Assembly (NCBI RefSeq): GCF_947648125.1
Contig: NZ_CANSMR010000008.1
Coordinates: forward strand, 108,509 to 172,508
DNA length: 64,000 bases
DNA from: an uncultured Bradyrhizobium sp.
GTDB lineage: Bacteria; Pseudomonadota; Alphaproteobacteria; Rhizobiales; Xanthobacteraceae
Direction of reading: 5' to 3'
Below the pieces are notes generated by a model that saw only the letters and a list, made by a program, of their open reading frames with translations, was not told the origin of the DNA and searched no databases. Positions within the stretch are counted from its first letter, which is position 1. Every line of letters starts with the position of its first letter. A program made the translations under genes and the position numbers. Shown one piece after another: positions 1-9,303 of this stretch.

Positions 1-111
1 GAGATCATGGGCGTGCCCGTGCACCTGTTCCTGTTCGTCAAGGTACGCGAGAACTGGGGCGACGATCCCGACCGTTACAAGGAAATGGGACTGGATTTCC
101 CCAAGGAATAG
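1..111 (+). CDS. era: GTPase Era, C-terminal end (partial)
   Basis: Only the last 36 codons are present, ending at TAG 109-111; the gene starts before the window. The tail contains VHLFLFVKVRENW and then GDDPDRYKEMGLDFPKE, the usual ending of Era, including the last strand of its KH RNA-binding domain. Era is a membrane-associated GTPase that binds the 3' end of 16S rRNA during 30S subunit maturation. The neighbouring recO fits the common alphaproteobacterial order rnc-era-recO. The identification rests on a short tail plus context, but both agree. Confidence 0.88.
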   Translation, partial: EIMGVPVHLFLFVKVRENWGDDPDRYKEMGLDFPKE

Positions 112-120
112 AGCCGGCGC

Positions 121-537
121 TTGAACGTGCCCAGAGCAATGAGCGTGCCCAAAGCAATGAACGTGCCCAGGAATGTGCTGTGGTTTGAGGTGCTGCTCTA
201 TCTGTCGCTGACGCTCGACGCGTTGTCGGTGGCGTTCCAGGACCGCACGTCGACCGACGTGAGGACCGATCAGATGATCACCGGCGAGACGCTGACCGCC
301 GGCTGCATGATCCTGCTGCTGGTGTATTTCGTCCGGCTGGCCGCGCAGCACCGCAAGAACTGGCCGCGCTGGGCGCTGGCCGCGATGCTGGTGCTGTCGG
401 TGATCTCGCTGGTGCAGGTGATCGGCGAAAAAGGCCTGGAGCTCGACAGCGCCATCGAGGTGGTGTCCTGCATCCTGACCGCGGCCGGGCTGTATTACTC
501 CTTCACCGGCGACGCGCAGGGCTGGTTCAACGCGTAG
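121..537 (+). CDS. Small four-helix membrane protein of unknown function
   Basis: I do not recognise this family. The product of up to 138 residues has four hydrophobic segments, roughly at residues 20-40, 60-77, 82-100 and 112-130, so it is probably an inner-membrane protein. The start is uncertain: TTG 121 is the first possible start, but ATG 139 and ATG 157 are in frame and lie inside a short tandem repeat, and none has a good Shine-Dalgarno sequence. It begins 9 bp after era and precedes recO, so it may be co-transcribed with era. GC content and codon use match the neighbours. Confidence 0.6.
   Translation: MNVPRAMSVPKAMNVPRNVLWFEVLLYLSLTLDALSVAFQDRTSTDVRTDQMITGETLTAGCMILLLVYFVRLAAQHRKNWPRWALAAMLVLSVISLVQVIGEKGLELDSAIEVVSCILTAAGLYYSFTGDAQGWFNA
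124..171 (+). repeat. 18-bp tandem repeat at the gene start
   Basis: About 2.7 copies of an 18-bp unit read AACGTGCCCAGAGCAATG, AGCGTGCCCAAAGCAATG and AACGTGCCCAGG. In frame it encodes NVPRAM, SVPKAM, NVPR. Each full unit ends in ATG, so copy-number change would add or remove alternative start codons without breaking the frame. Confidence 0.85.
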
Positions 538-546
538 GATTTGTCG

Positions 547-657
547 GGTGGGTTAGCCCAACGGGTCCGCGCCAGCGCGGCCCGATGACAGGCTCCGGCG
601 TAACCCACCGCTGTAACTTCCTGGCGATATCGGCGGATTACGCTACGCTAATCCGCC
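547..657. repeat. Two palindromic repeats between the membrane gene and recO
   Basis: The first inverted repeat pairs GGTGGGTTA (547-555) with TAACCCACC (601-609). The second pairs GGCGGATTA (632-640) with TAATCCGCC (649-657) around an 8-bp loop. Both belong to short palindrome types found many times in Bradyrhizobium intergenic DNA; a related one lies after parC at 3765-3793. There is no T-tract, so an intrinsic terminator role is doubtful. Confidence 0.75.
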
Positions 658-678
658 CTACATGATACTTTTGCAACC

Positions 679-1428
679 ATGGAATGGACCGACGAAGGCA
701 TCGTGCTGGGCGTGCGGCGGCATGGCGAATCCTCCGCCATTGTCGAGCTCTTGACGCGCGAGCATGGCCGTCATCTCGGCCTGGTGCGCGGCGGCGCCAG
801 TTCGCGGATGCGGCCGCTGCTGCAGCCCGGCAACAGCGTCACTGCGGTGTGGCGGGCGCGGCTCGACGAGCATCTCGGCATGTACGCGCTGGAAGGCACG
901 CGGCTGCGGGCGGCGACGCTGCTCGCCGCGTCGCACGCGGTCTATGGCGTGACGCATCTGGCGGCGCTGGCGCGGCTATTGCCGGAGCGCGATCCGCATC
1001 AAGACATCTACGAGATGCTGCAGGGAACGCTCGACGATTTCGAGGACAGGGGCGTTGCCGCGGTGCACGTGATCCGGTTTGAGCTCGCCATGCTGACCGA
1101 GCTCGGCTTCGGGCTCGACCTCGACAACTGCGCGGCCAGCGGAGAGACCACCGACCTGATCTACGTGTCGCCGAAATCCGGCGGTGCCGTGTCCCGCGCC
1201 GCCGGCGAGCCGTGGCGCGACCGCCTGTTGCCGCTGCCGGCGTTCCTGCGCGAAGGCGAGAGCGGCGCCAACAGCTGGTCGGAGCAGGACCTGCGCGACG
1301 GTTTCCAGATCACCGGCCTGTTCCTGCTCCGCCACGTGCTGGAGCCCCGTGGCCAGGGCCATTCCGACGCCCGCGACGGGTTTATCAACGCCGTGACCAG
1401 GCCGCGGAGCCGAACAGCGGTTCCGTAA
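679..1428 (+). CDS. recO: DNA repair protein RecO
   Basis: RecO (249 residues, normal length) anneals single strands and helps RecR load RecA in the RecF repair pathway. The N-terminal OB fold is visible as [19 protein letters not shown] followed by [15 protein letters not shown]. The central helical region carries [25 protein letters not shown], the usual RecO zone; only one Cys of the bacterial zinc-finger pattern is obvious, as is common in alphaproteobacteria. ATG 679 gives the canonical N-terminus, though its ribosome binding site is weak. The gene lies between palindromic repeats and parC. Confidence 0.95.
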   Translation: MEWTDEGIVLGVRRHGESSAIVELLTREHGRHLGLVRGGASSRMRPLLQPGNSVTAVWRARLDEHLGMYALEGTRLRAATLLAASHAVYGVTHLAALARLLPERDPHQDIYEMLQGTLDDFEDRGVAAVHVIRFELAMLTELGFGLDLDNCAASGETTDLIYVSPKSGGAVSRAAGEPWRDRLLPLPAFLREGESGANSWSEQDLRDGFQITGLFLLRHVLEPRGQGHSDARDGFINAVTRPRSRTAVP

Positions 1429-1500
1429 GGCCGATTCGGGCCCTAAATTCCCGGTGATTCGCGGCTTGCCCGATTCACTGCCAAGGTTTAACGCCTCCCC

Positions 1501-3756
1501 ATGGGAAAACGACAGACCCCGCCGGAAAAGCCGGCCGAAATTCACGAGGTGCCGCTGCGTGATGCGCTCGAGGAGCGCTATCTCGCCTACGCGCTCTCGA
1601 CCATCATGCATCGTGCGCTGCCGGATGCCCGCGACGGGCTGAAGCCGGTGCACCGCCGCATCCTCTACGGCATGGATTTGCTTGGGCTCGACCCGCGCGC
1701 GGCATTCAAGAAGTCCGCCAAGATCGTCGGCGACGTGATGGGCTCGTTCCATCCGCACGGCGACCAGGCGATCTATGACGCCATGGTGCGCCTCGCGCAG
1801 GATTTCTCCTCGCGCTACCCGCTGGTCGACGGCCAGGGCAACTTCGGCAATATCGACGGCGATAACGCGGCCGCCTACCGCTACACCGAAGCGCGCATGA
1901 CCGAAGTCGCGCGGCTCCTGCTCGACGGCATCGACGAGGACGGCGTCGAGTTCCGCCTCAATTACGACGGCCAGTCGAAGGAGCCGGTGGTGCTGCCGGG
2001 CGGGTTCCCGAACCTGCTCGCCAACGGCGCGCAAGGCATCGCAGTCGGCATGGCGACGTCGATCCCGCCGCACAACGCCGCCGAACTCTGCGATGCCGCG
2101 CTGCATCTGATCGAGAAGCCCGACGCCAAGTCGAAGGCGTTGCTGAAGTGGGTCAAGGGCCCGGATTTCCCAACCGGCGGCATTGTCGTCGATTCCAAGG
2201 AAGCGATCATCGAGGCCTACACCACGGGGCGCGGCTCGTTCCGCACCCGCGCGCGCTGGACCCAGGAGGAGGGCGCACGGGGCACCTGGGTGATCGTCGT
2301 CACCGAGATTCCGTGGCTGGTGCAGAAGTCGCGGATCGTCGAGAAGATCGCCGAACTCATCAACGAGAAGAAGCTGCCGCTGGTTGCCGACGTCCGCGAC
2401 GAGTCGGCCGAGGACGTTCGCCTCGTGATCGAGCCGAAGTCCCGCACCGTCGATCCGGCGCTGATGATGGAATCGCTGTTCCGGCTGACCGAGCTGGAAA
2501 GCAAGATCTCGCTGAACCTGAACGTGCTGATCAAGGGCCGCATCCCGAAGGTAGTCGGCCTTGCCGAGTGCCTGCGCGAATGGCTCGACCATCTGCGCGA
2601 CGTGCTGGTCCGCCGTTCCAACTTCCGCAAGACGCAGATCGAGCACCGCCTGGAAGTGCTGGGCGGTCACCTCGTCGCCTATCTGAACCTCGACAAGGTG
2701 ATCAAGATCATCCGCACCGAGGACGAGCCGAAGCCGGTCTTGATGAAGACCTTCAACCTCACCGACGTCCAGGCCGATGCCATCCTCAACATGCGCCTGC
2801 GCAATTTGCGCCGCCTGGAGGAGATGGAGATCCGCACCGAGGACAAGGATCTGCGCAAGGAGCTGAAGGGCATCGAGGGCCTGCTCGGCTCCGAGACCGA
2901 GCAATGGGCCAAGGTCAGTGATCAGGTCCGCAAGGTCCGCGATATCTTCGGGCCGAAGACGCCGCTCGGCAAGCGCCGCACCACCTTCGCCGATGCGCCC
3001 GAGCATGACCTCGCCGCGATCGAGGAAGCGCTGGTCGAGCGCGAGCCCTGCACCGTCGTGATCTCCGAGAAGGGCTGGGTGCGGACGCTGAAGGGCCACG
3101 TCGAGGATCTCTCGGGGCTTGCCTTCAAGACCGACGACAAGCTCGAGCACTCGTTCTTTGCCGAGACCACCTCGAAGCTGTTGCTGTTCGCCACCAACGG
3201 CAAGTTCTACTCGCTCGACGTCGCCAAGCTGCCGGGCGGCCGCGGCCATGGCGAGCCGATCCGCATGTTCATCGACCTCGAGCAGGACGCTGCGATCATC
3301 TCGCTGTTCGTCAACAAGGGCGAGCGCAAGTTCCTGATCGCGAGCAGCGAGGGACAAGGCTTCGTCGTCAAGGAAGAGGACTGCGTCGGCAACACCCGCA
3401 AGGGCAAGCAGGTGCTCAACGTCGAGATGCCGAACGAGGCCCGTGCCATCACGACCGTGAACGGCGACACCGTTGCGGTGATCGGCACCAACCACAAGAT
3501 GGTGCTGTTCGGTCTCGACCAGGTGCCGGAGATGGCGCGCGGCCGCGGCGTTCGGCTGCAGAAATACAGCAGCTCGGAGCTGTCCGATGTTGCGGTGTTC
3601 GACTCCAAGGCCGGCCTGACCTGGAAGGATTCCGCCGGCCGTGAGCACAGCATGACCTTGAAGGAACTGGCCGACTGGCGCGGCAACCGCGCCGATGCCG
3701 GCCGGCTCGCCCATGGCCTGCCGAAGTCGAACAAGTTCAATCGCGGCGTGGAGTAG
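1501..3756 (+). CDS. parC: DNA topoisomerase IV subunit A
   Basis: ParC (751 residues) is the DNA-breaking subunit of topoisomerase IV, which unlinks replicated chromosomes together with ParE. The breakage-reunion domain begins at about residue 20 ([20 protein letters not shown]). It contains [19 protein letters not shown] and the catalytic tyrosine in [12 protein letters not shown]. The C-terminal part holds degenerate beta-pinwheel blades and lacks a GyrA box, which favours ParC over GyrA. ATG 1501 gives the expected short N-terminus. It follows recO by 72 bp on the same strand. Long open frames on the other strand (to 3825) are GC3-driven shadows. Confidence 0.95.
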   Translation: MGKRQTPPEKPAEIHEVPLRDALEERYLAYALSTIMHRALPDARDGLKPVHRRILYGMDLLGLDPRAAFKKSAKIVGDVMGSFHPHGDQAIYDAMVRLAQDFSSRYPLVDGQGNFGNIDGDNAAAYRYTEARMTEVARLLLDGIDEDGVEFRLNYDGQSKEPVVLPGGFPNLLANGAQGIAVGMATSIPPHNAAELCDAALHLIEKPDAKSKALLKWVKGPDFPTGGIVVDSKEAIIEAYTTGRGSFRTRARWTQEEGARGTWVIVVTEIPWLVQKSRIVEKIAELINEKKLPLVADVRDESAEDVRLVIEPKSRTVDPALMMESLFRLTELESKISLNLNVLIKGRIPKVVGLAECLREWLDHLRDVLVRRSNFRKTQIEHRLEVLGGHLVAYLNLDKVIKIIRTEDEPKPVLMKTFNLTDVQADAILNMRLRNLRRLEEMEIRTEDKDLRKELKGIEGLLGSETEQWAKVSDQVRKVRDIFGPKTPLGKRRTTFADAPEHDLAAIEEALVEREPCTVVISEKGWVRTLKGHVEDLSGLAFKTDDKLEHSFFAETTSKLLLFATNGKFYSLDVAKLPGGRGHGEPIRMFIDLEQDAAIISLFVNKGERKFLIASSEGQGFVVKEEDCVGNTRKGKQVLNVEMPNEARAITTVNGDTVAVIGTNHKMVLFGLDQVPEMARGRGVRLQKYSSSELSDVAVFDSKAGLTWKDSAGREHSMTLKELADWRGNRADAGRLAHGLPKSNKFNRGVE

Positions 3757-3764
3757 TTGCGCAG

Positions 3765-3793
3765 GGCGGGTTAGGCGCAAGCCGTAACCCGCC
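3765..3793. repeat. Palindrome after parC
   Basis: A perfect 9-bp inverted repeat, GGCGGGTTA (3765-3773) and TAACCCGCC (3785-3793), surrounds an 11-bp loop just after the parC stop. It resembles the palindrome at 547-609. No T-tract follows, so it may cap the transcript end but is not a typical intrinsic terminator. Confidence 0.7.
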
Positions 3794-3871
3794 GTTCGAC
3801 AGCCGCGGTGTGATAGTATCCACATTTCACCGCGCTATAACCGTCGCCGACGATATCGGGCGACGGTTGCC

Positions 3872-4849
3872 ATGGCGCACAATCACGACCACGACCATGA
3901 CCACAGCGGTCATTCTCACGGACATTCCCATGCCGGGCACGCGCACGCCGGGCATTCCCATGCCGGGCACAGCCACGCGCCCGACAGTTTCGGCACGGCG
4001 TTTGCGGTCGGCGCCTCGCTGAACACCGCCTTCGTCATCGCCGAGCTGATCTTCGGCTACTCCGCCAACTCGCTGGCGCTGGTCTCCGACGCCGTTCACA
4101 ATCTCTCCGATGTCATCGCGCTGCTGCTAGCCTGGGGCGGGGCGTGGCTCGCCGGCAGGCGCCCGACCGACACCCACACCTATGGCTACCGCCGTGCCTC
4201 GATCCTGGCGGCGCTGTTCAATGCCGGGCTGCTGTTGATCGCGGTCGGCGGCATCGCGGTCGAGGCGATCAACCGCTTCCGCGAGCCGGCCGAGGTCGCA
4301 AGCTGGACCGTGGTCTGGGTCGCGGCGCTCGGCATCCTGATCAATGGCGGCACGGCGCTGCTGTTCATGCGCGGCCGCGACAGCGACCTCAATGTGCGCG
4401 GCGCCTATCTGCACATGGCGGCGGACGCCGGCGTCTCGTTCGGCGTCGTGATCGCCGCGCTGCTGATCATGGCGACCGGTTGGCACTGGCTCGATCCGGC
4501 AATCAGCCTCGTCATTGCCGTGGTGGTGCTGCTGAGCGGCTGGGAGCTTGCTCGCGACAGCGTCAACCTCGCGCTCGACGCGGTGCCGAGGGGGATCGAC
4601 CTCAAGCAGGTGAGGGATTATCTCGGCGCGCTCGAGGGCGTTACCGAGGTGCACGACCTGCACATCTGGGCGATGAGCACCAGCGAGACGGCGTTGACCG
4701 CGCATCTGGTGCGGCCCGGCGGACATGACGATGTCTTCCTGCATCGCGTCTGCGCCGAGCTGTCGGAGCGGTTCAGCATCCACCACGCGACCCTGCAGGT
4801 CGAGATCAGCAGCGAGACCTGCCGGCTGGCGCCGGCGGAAATGGTTTAG
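3872..4849 (+). CDS. Cation diffusion facilitator, zinc/divalent metal exporter
   Basis: A CDF-family inner-membrane exporter of 325 residues that should exchange Zn2+ (or Co/Cd) for protons. Residues 1-37 form a His-rich cytosolic tail built of HDHDHDH and repeated GHSHAGH units, a likely metal buffer. Six membrane segments follow. The metal-site pattern is seen as SDAVHNLSD in helix 2 and LHMAADAGVS in helix 5. The C-terminal ferredoxin-like domain (from about residue 235) contains EVHDLHIWAMS, as in CzcD/ZitB proteins. It stands alone between parC and a divergently functioning lactonase gene. The exact metal cannot be read from sequence. Confidence 0.9.
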   Translation: MAHNHDHDHDHSGHSHGHSHAGHAHAGHSHAGHSHAPDSFGTAFAVGASLNTAFVIAELIFGYSANSLALVSDAVHNLSDVIALLLAWGGAWLAGRRPTDTHTYGYRRASILAALFNAGLLLIAVGGIAVEAINRFREPAEVASWTVVWVAALGILINGGTALLFMRGRDSDLNVRGAYLHMAADAGVSFGVVIAALLIMATGWHWLDPAISLVIAVVVLLSGWELARDSVNLALDAVPRGIDLKQVRDYLGALEGVTEVHDLHIWAMSTSETALTAHLVRPGGHDDVFLHRVCAELSERFSIHHATLQVEISSETCRLAPAEMV

Positions 4850-4976
4850 CCGTCGGCGGCGAGATTCACTCGCGTTCAATTGATCGACCGACCGATGTCC
4901 GTGTCTTCCACGGCCGCCAATGAGACGGCACATTGCGGCCGCGCGCGTCGAGCGGGCGCGATCAATGGAGGGCAAC

Positions 4977-5804
4977 GTGAAGAAGGCTATCGGTCTTGCA
5001 ATGTTGCTCTGGGTCGTGGGCGCGACACCGTACGCAGACGCCCAGCCAGCGAAATCAGGCGTCGAGCGGCTCTACATCCTCAACTGTGGCGAAGGCGTCG
5101 CGGGCGACATTTCGCGCTGGTCGCCCGGCGTCAATGAAGGCAAGTCGATGGACTTTGTCGACAATTGCTACCTGATCAAGCATGCGCAGGGCTGGTTCCT
5201 GTGGGACACCGGCATTCCCGACGCGGTGGCGGCGATGCCGAACGGCCTTGCGCCTGCCGATCCCAAGGCCATCACCTGGCGGCGGCCGAAGACCTTGGCC
5301 GCGCAGCTCGACCAGCTCGGAGTGAAGCCGTCGGACATCAAGGCGATCGCCGTCTCGCATACCCATCCCGATCACATCGGCAATGTCGAGCTGTTCCCGG
5401 CCGCGATGCTGTATGTGCAAAAGGCCGAGTATGACTGGCCTGGCACCAACAACGCGCCGCGCTTCAAGGCGGAGCATCCGGTGACAAAACTCGAGGGTGA
5501 TCGCGACGTGTTCGGCGACGGCAGCGTCACCATCCTGTCGACGCCGGGCCACACGCCCGGCCACCAGTCGCTGCTGGTGAAGTTGCCGAAGACCGGCGCG
5601 GTCGTGCTGACCGGCGATGCCGTCCACTTCAGGGACAATTGGGACAATCGGCGCGTGCCGAGCCTGAACGCCAGCAAGGAGCAGACGCTGGCCTCGATGC
5701 AGAGGATCGCCGACATGCTGACCAGGGAGAAGGCGCAGCTCTGGATCAACCACGACAAGGCCCAGCGCGACGGGCTGAAGCTGTCACCGGACTTCTATGA
5801 CTGA
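4977..5804 (+). CDS. Exported metallo-beta-lactamase-fold hydrolase, AHL-lactonase-like
   Basis: The product (275 residues) has the zinc motif HTHPDH at about residue 125, a downstream GHTPGHQS and a GDAVHF aspartate, the pattern of the N-acyl homoserine lactonase group of the metallo-beta-lactamase superfamily. I chose GTG 4977 because GGAGGG (4967-4972) sits just upstream and the resulting start KKAIGLAMLLWVVGATPYADA is a signal peptide; ATG 4920 would bury it. The enzyme is probably periplasmic, so a quorum-signal role is only one option; other lactones or esters are possible. The 3' end overlaps the convergent XRE gene by 10 bp. Confidence 0.8.
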   Translation: MKKAIGLAMLLWVVGATPYADAQPAKSGVERLYILNCGEGVAGDISRWSPGVNEGKSMDFVDNCYLIKHAQGWFLWDTGIPDAVAAMPNGLAPADPKAITWRRPKTLAAQLDQLGVKPSDIKAIAVSHTHPDHIGNVELFPAAMLYVQKAEYDWPGTNNAPRFKAEHPVTKLEGDRDVFGDGSVTILSTPGHTPGHQSLLVKLPKTGAVVLTGDAVHFRDNWDNRRVPSLNASKEQTLASMQRIADMLTREKAQLWINHDKAQRDGLKLSPDFYD

Positions 5805-6616
5805 ACCGCTTCGCGACCGCGCGTTTTCGACCAGTCTCGAAAAATCTGCGCCGTCGCATCGTCCATTGGAAAGAAGCTCTCGATGCGCAGCTCCTGCAAG
5901 GTGACGTCCTGCGGCGTTCCCAGTGTCGCGATGGTGGTGAACAGCTGCAGGCCGACGTCGCCCTTGCGAAACAGCATCGGCAGCACCGGTCCGGACGCGG
6001 GCCCCGCAGGCGGCGCGGCCAACGCAGCCTCGACGCCGTCATAGGCCAAGAGGCGCTTGAGCAAGTCGGCCGTCGCGCTGGTGCCGTCCGCTGCGGCATC
6101 GGCCTCGACGCTGCGGATGAAGTAGCCTGCAACCTCGGTCCAGTTGGTGAGATAGGGCCGCAGCACGCCGGGCGCGACCAGCGCGTCGGCGAGATTGACC
6201 GCGGTACCGGGCGCCAGCGGCCCGACCAGAAATTCCACCAGCTGCCCGGCGCCTGTATTGGCAAGCAGCAGATTCCAGTGTCGGTCGACCACGACCGCAG
6301 GGAAGGGCTCCTGCTGCGCCAATATGAAATCGAGCGCGTGACGGATCTGCGCGAGTTCAGGCGCGGCAAGATCGGTTTGCCGCCACACCGGCGCGAAGCC
6401 GGCCGCGACCAGCAGCGCGTTCTGCTGGCGCAACGGCACGTCGAGCGCCGCAGCGAGCCGGATCACCATGTCGCGGCTCGGTGCGGCGCGGCCGAGCTCG
6501 AGGAAGCTCAGATGGCGCTGCGAGATATCCGCGCGCCCGGCGAGCTCAAGTTGCGAATGGCCCTTGCGTTGCCGCCACCAGCGCAGGCTGGCTGCAAAAT
6601 CGCGCTGCTGCGACAT
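5795..6616 (-). CDS. XRE-family regulator with MmyB-like ligand-binding domain
   Basis: A 273-residue regulator. The helix-turn-helix occupies about residues 10-65 (LRWWRQRKGHSQLELAGRAD, then ISQRHLSFLELGRAAPSRDM). The rest matches the PAS-like MmyB ligand-binding domain, with FPAVVVDRHWNLLLANTGAG as its hallmark. Such proteins usually repress a neighbouring gene and respond to small hydrophobic ligands. The gene is divergent from an EamA transporter, and a short palindrome lies 6 bp upstream of the start codon, which suggests autoregulation. The stop overlaps the lactonase gene. Confidence 0.88.
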   Translation of the reverse strand: MSQQRDFAASLRWWRQRKGHSQLELAGRADISQRHLSFLELGRAAPSRDMVIRLAAALDVPLRQQNALLVAAGFAPVWRQTDLAAPELAQIRHALDFILAQQEPFPAVVVDRHWNLLLANTGAGQLVEFLVGPLAPGTAVNLADALVAPGVLRPYLTNWTEVAGYFIRSVEADAAADGTSATADLLKRLLAYDGVEAALAAPPAGPASGPVLPMLFRKGDVGLQLFTTIATLGTPQDVTLQELRIESFFPMDDATAQIFRDWSKTRGREAVQS

Positions 6617-6622
6617 GAATAC

Positions 6623-6633
6623 CTACCAGGTAG
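6623..6633. promoter_or_regulatory. Candidate operator of the XRE regulator
   Basis: The 11-bp palindrome CTACCAGGTAG (arms CTACC and GGTAG around one base) sits in the divergent interval between the XRE regulator start (6616) and the EamA transporter start (6696). Its position right at the regulator's start suits an autorepressor site. Binding is inferred from location and symmetry only. Confidence 0.5.
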
Positions 6634-6695
6634 TTGCCGGAATGATCTGGCCGGGCAAGATGCCACAAGCGAGCACGAAACGCATGGGGACCGGG

Positions 6696-7574
6696 ATGGG
6701 CGAGTGGATCGGCGTTGCGATTGCACTGGTCTCGAGCTGCCTCGGCGGCACGGCGGCGGCGATCACGCGTTACCTGGCAGGCAATGCCGACCCGATCACG
6801 CTTGCGATCCTGCGCTGGGCGATCGGCTTTCTCTGCGTGCTTCCCGCCGCGGTCCTGCTTCGCGCGAAGTGGCCGCGGCGCGAGGATTTGCTTGCGGTCG
6901 CGGGGCTCGGGATCGCCTTCTTCGGCGTGTTCTTCGTGCTCTACAACATCGCGATGTCGTACACGACGGCAGCGCGCGCCAGCCTTGCGCTGGCGACGTT
7001 GCCGCTCTCCACCATGGTGGTCGGTGCCTTGCTCGGCATCGAACCGCTGACGATGCGCAAATCGGCCGGGGTTTCGATTGCGGTGCTCGGCGTGGCCGCC
7101 GCGCTCGCATCCGGGCTGTCGGCGGCGCCGGCGGGTGCCTGGCGCGGCGAATTGATCATGGCCGCCGCGGTGCTCTGCATGGCGTTCTACAACGTGCTGT
7201 CGCGACCGTTCATCCGCCGCTCCAGTGCGCTCGGTTTCCTCACCGTGGGCATGGGCGCGGGCGCGGCGGCGCTCGTGGCGGTCGGGATGTTCACCGGCAG
7301 CCTGGCGACGCTGCGCGAATTCGGCCCATCGCAGTGGATCGCGGGGCTCTATCTCGGGATGGCCGGCGGCGCGATGGCCTTCATCCTGTGGGTGCTGGCG
7401 CTCGAGCGCGCCTCGCCGACCCGCGTCGCCAACACCATGACGGTCAATCCGATCGCCGCCGGGCTGCTGGCGAAGCAGCTGGTCGGCGAGCCGATCACGG
7501 CCAATCTGGTGGTCGGTCTGATCGCGGTCTTCGCCGGAATCTGGATCGCGACGTCGGAGACCAAGCCGGCCTGA
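6696..7574 (+). CDS. EamA/DMT-family transporter
   Basis: A 292-residue membrane protein with ten hydrophobic segments arranged as two five-helix EamA repeats, for example GVAIALVSSCLGGTAAAITR near the start and LERASPTRVANTMTVNPIAA in the second half. Members of the drug/metabolite transporter superfamily export amino acids, nucleotides or other metabolites; the substrate cannot be told from sequence. ATG 6696 places the first helix at the N-terminus. Upstream in-frame starts (6684, 6468) exist, but the last would run through the divergent regulator gene. It may be controlled by the adjacent XRE/MmyB regulator. Confidence 0.85.
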   Translation: MGEWIGVAIALVSSCLGGTAAAITRYLAGNADPITLAILRWAIGFLCVLPAAVLLRAKWPRREDLLAVAGLGIAFFGVFFVLYNIAMSYTTAARASLALATLPLSTMVVGALLGIEPLTMRKSAGVSIAVLGVAAALASGLSAAPAGAWRGELIMAAAVLCMAFYNVLSRPFIRRSSALGFLTVGMGAGAAALVAVGMFTGSLATLREFGPSQWIAGLYLGMAGGAMAFILWVLALERASPTRVANTMTVNPIAAGLLAKQLVGEPITANLVVGLIAVFAGIWIATSETKPA

Positions 7575-7766
7575 TCAACTATGCGGGGCGGACGGCGCGG
7601 CGACAGGCGGGGCCGGCGTGTGCTTCGGCTTCATTGTGCCGGCGTAGAACGACAGGGCGTAGACCAGGATGATGCCGGCCAGATAGACCCCATAGGATTG
7701 CGGCGGGGTGATCGCCCATCGCATGAGGCGTCGGATCGGGCTCGGCTGGCCGTCATCGTTGTCCAT
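7575..7766 (-). CDS. Small single-helix membrane protein
   Basis: A 63-residue product starting MDNDDGQPSPIRRLMRWAIT, with one membrane helix (about residues 24-43, YGVYLAGIILVYALSFYAG) and a Pro/Ala-rich tail. The longer open frame upstream reads through the cyclase promoter region and is less plausible. The family is unknown to me. It is convergent with the EamA gene, stopping 1 bp after its end, and divergent from the cyclase gene. Confidence 0.65.
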   Translation of the reverse strand: MDNDDGQPSPIRRLMRWAITPPQSYGVYLAGIILVYALSFYAGTMKPKHTPAPPVAAPSAPHS

Positions 7767-7941
7767 GCGCTCTTGTGCGCGAAGGCTGGGGCAAAGGGAA
7801 GCGGAATCGCCGCCATTCGGCGGCGTCGTTCCGCCCGAAAATGATGCGGCGGGACGGCTTGCAATGCCGGACGAGCGTCCGCATCTGTCACGCGACGACC
7901 AGCCCTTCCTCCCGCACCAATTGCCCGGCATAATCCCACGT

Positions 7942-9195
7942 ATGGAACTGACGCCCCGTTTGCGCCTCATGAGTTGGCTGGTCCGCCAGGGTCTGACTGG
8001 CCTGCCGGAAAACGACCTGCTTCGCGGCTTCTGCGAGCGCTGCCGGGCCGCCGGCATGCCGCTGTCGCGGGCGATCGTTTTCATCGACACCCTGCACCCG
8101 ATCTTCGAGGGCCGCGGCTTCCGCTGGAACGACGGCGAGAGCAACGAGGCCGACATCTTCGAATATGGCTCGACCAGCAGCGGCGAGGCCAGCCAGAACT
8201 GGCGGCGGTCGGCGTTCCATCACATGCTCGAAAACGGCCATGACGAGATGGTGATCGATCTCACCGGCTCGCACGATTTTTCGATGATCGGCGACCTCGC
8301 CGAGAAGGGCCACAAGCATTTCGCCGCCTTCGTGCACCGCTTCGGCGAGGCCGGCACGATCGGCGAGATGGATTGCTTCTACTCCTACTACACCACCCGC
8401 CGTTCGGACGGCTTCGACGAGAACCATATGTCGGCGCTGCGCGACCTCGTGCCGGTGCTCGGGCTCGCGATCAAATCGGCCGCCCAGGTCGAGATCGCCC
8501 GCACGCTCGGGCGGGTCTATCTCGGCCGCGAGACGGCGGAGCAGGTGCTGCGCGGGCGCATGCAGCGCGGCATCACCGAGAAGATCAAGGCCGTGCTGTG
8601 GTACTCCGACGTGCGCGGCTCGACCGCGATCAGCGAGCGCATCGGCCCGGACGAGATCATTCCGTTCCTCAACGACTACGCGCAGGCCTCGATCGACGCG
8701 ATCCATGATGCCGGCGGTGAAGTATTGAAACTGATCGGCGACGGCGTGCTGGCGATGTTCACCGGTGAGAACATGGCAAACTCCAGGCGCGCGGCGCTGC
8801 GCGCCGAGCACAGATTCCGCCATAACATGCGCGTGCTGAACGATCGCCGCGAGAACGAGAACCGGCCGACCACCACGGCCTATGTCGGCCTCCATGTCGG
8901 TGAGGTCTTCTACGGCAATATCGGCAGCGAGGACCGACTGGATTTCACCGTGGTCGGGCCCGCCGTCAACGAAGTCAGCCGGATCGCCTCGATGTGCGCC
9001 TCGGTCGACCGCGAATTGCTGACCTCGACCGATTTCCGCACCGGGCTCGACGCCGCCGGCCGCAACTATCTGGTCTCCACCGGCCGCTTTGTCCTGCGCG
9101 GCATCAGCCATGCTCAGGATCTCTACACGCTGGATCCAGCCGTTACCGCCGACGAGGTCATCGGCGGCAAGTACGAGCGGTACCTGGCGGGCTGA
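7942..9195 (+). CDS. Class III adenylate/guanylate cyclase
   Basis: A soluble protein of 417 residues from ATG 7942. The N-terminal half (about 1-205) is a sensor-like region without a recognised motif. The cyclase domain begins at about residue 210 with VLWYSDVRGSTAISERIGPD; the two metal-binding aspartates are in YSDVRGS and KLIGDGVLAMF. It ends with VGLHVGEVFYGNIGSEDRLD and FTVVGPAVNEVSRI. It should convert ATP (or GTP) to a cyclic nucleotide. Rhizobia encode many such cyclases. In-frame upstream starts (7864, 7708) are possible, but 7942 begins at a conserved-looking MELTPRLRLMSWLV. Substrate specificity is not established. Confidence 0.88.
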   Translation: MELTPRLRLMSWLVRQGLTGLPENDLLRGFCERCRAAGMPLSRAIVFIDTLHPIFEGRGFRWNDGESNEADIFEYGSTSSGEASQNWRRSAFHHMLENGHDEMVIDLTGSHDFSMIGDLAEKGHKHFAAFVHRFGEAGTIGEMDCFYSYYTTRRSDGFDENHMSALRDLVPVLGLAIKSAAQVEIARTLGRVYLGRETAEQVLRGRMQRGITEKIKAVLWYSDVRGSTAISERIGPDEIIPFLNDYAQASIDAIHDAGGEVLKLIGDGVLAMFTGENMANSRRAALRAEHRFRHNMRVLNDRRENENRPTTTAYVGLHVGEVFYGNIGSEDRLDFTVVGPAVNEVSRIASMCASVDRELLTSTDFRTGLDAAGRNYLVSTGRFVLRGISHAQDLYTLDPAVTADEVIGGKYERYLAG

Positions 9196-9206
9196 CCTCT
9201 CTCACC

Positions 9207-9293
9207 GTCGTTGCGAGGAGCACAGTGACGAAGCAATCCATGTCCCCACAAGCGAGGGGAATGGATTGCTTCGCTTCGCTCGCAATGACGTTG
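9207..9293. repeat. Long palindromic intergenic repeat
   Basis: An imperfect inverted repeat with ends CGTCGTTGCGAG and CTCGCAATGACG and internal complementary parts AAGCAATCCAT and ATGGATTGCTT. The same family recurs at 44002-44088. It lies between convergent genes (cyclase and MFS exporter). Confidence 0.85.
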
Positions 9294-9303
9294 AGGGGCG
9301 AGG

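Noticed and set aside
976-3825. 949-codon open frame on the minus strand opposite parC
   Set aside because: It mirrors parC codon structure, has no family motif and results from high GC3; parC itself is unquestionable.
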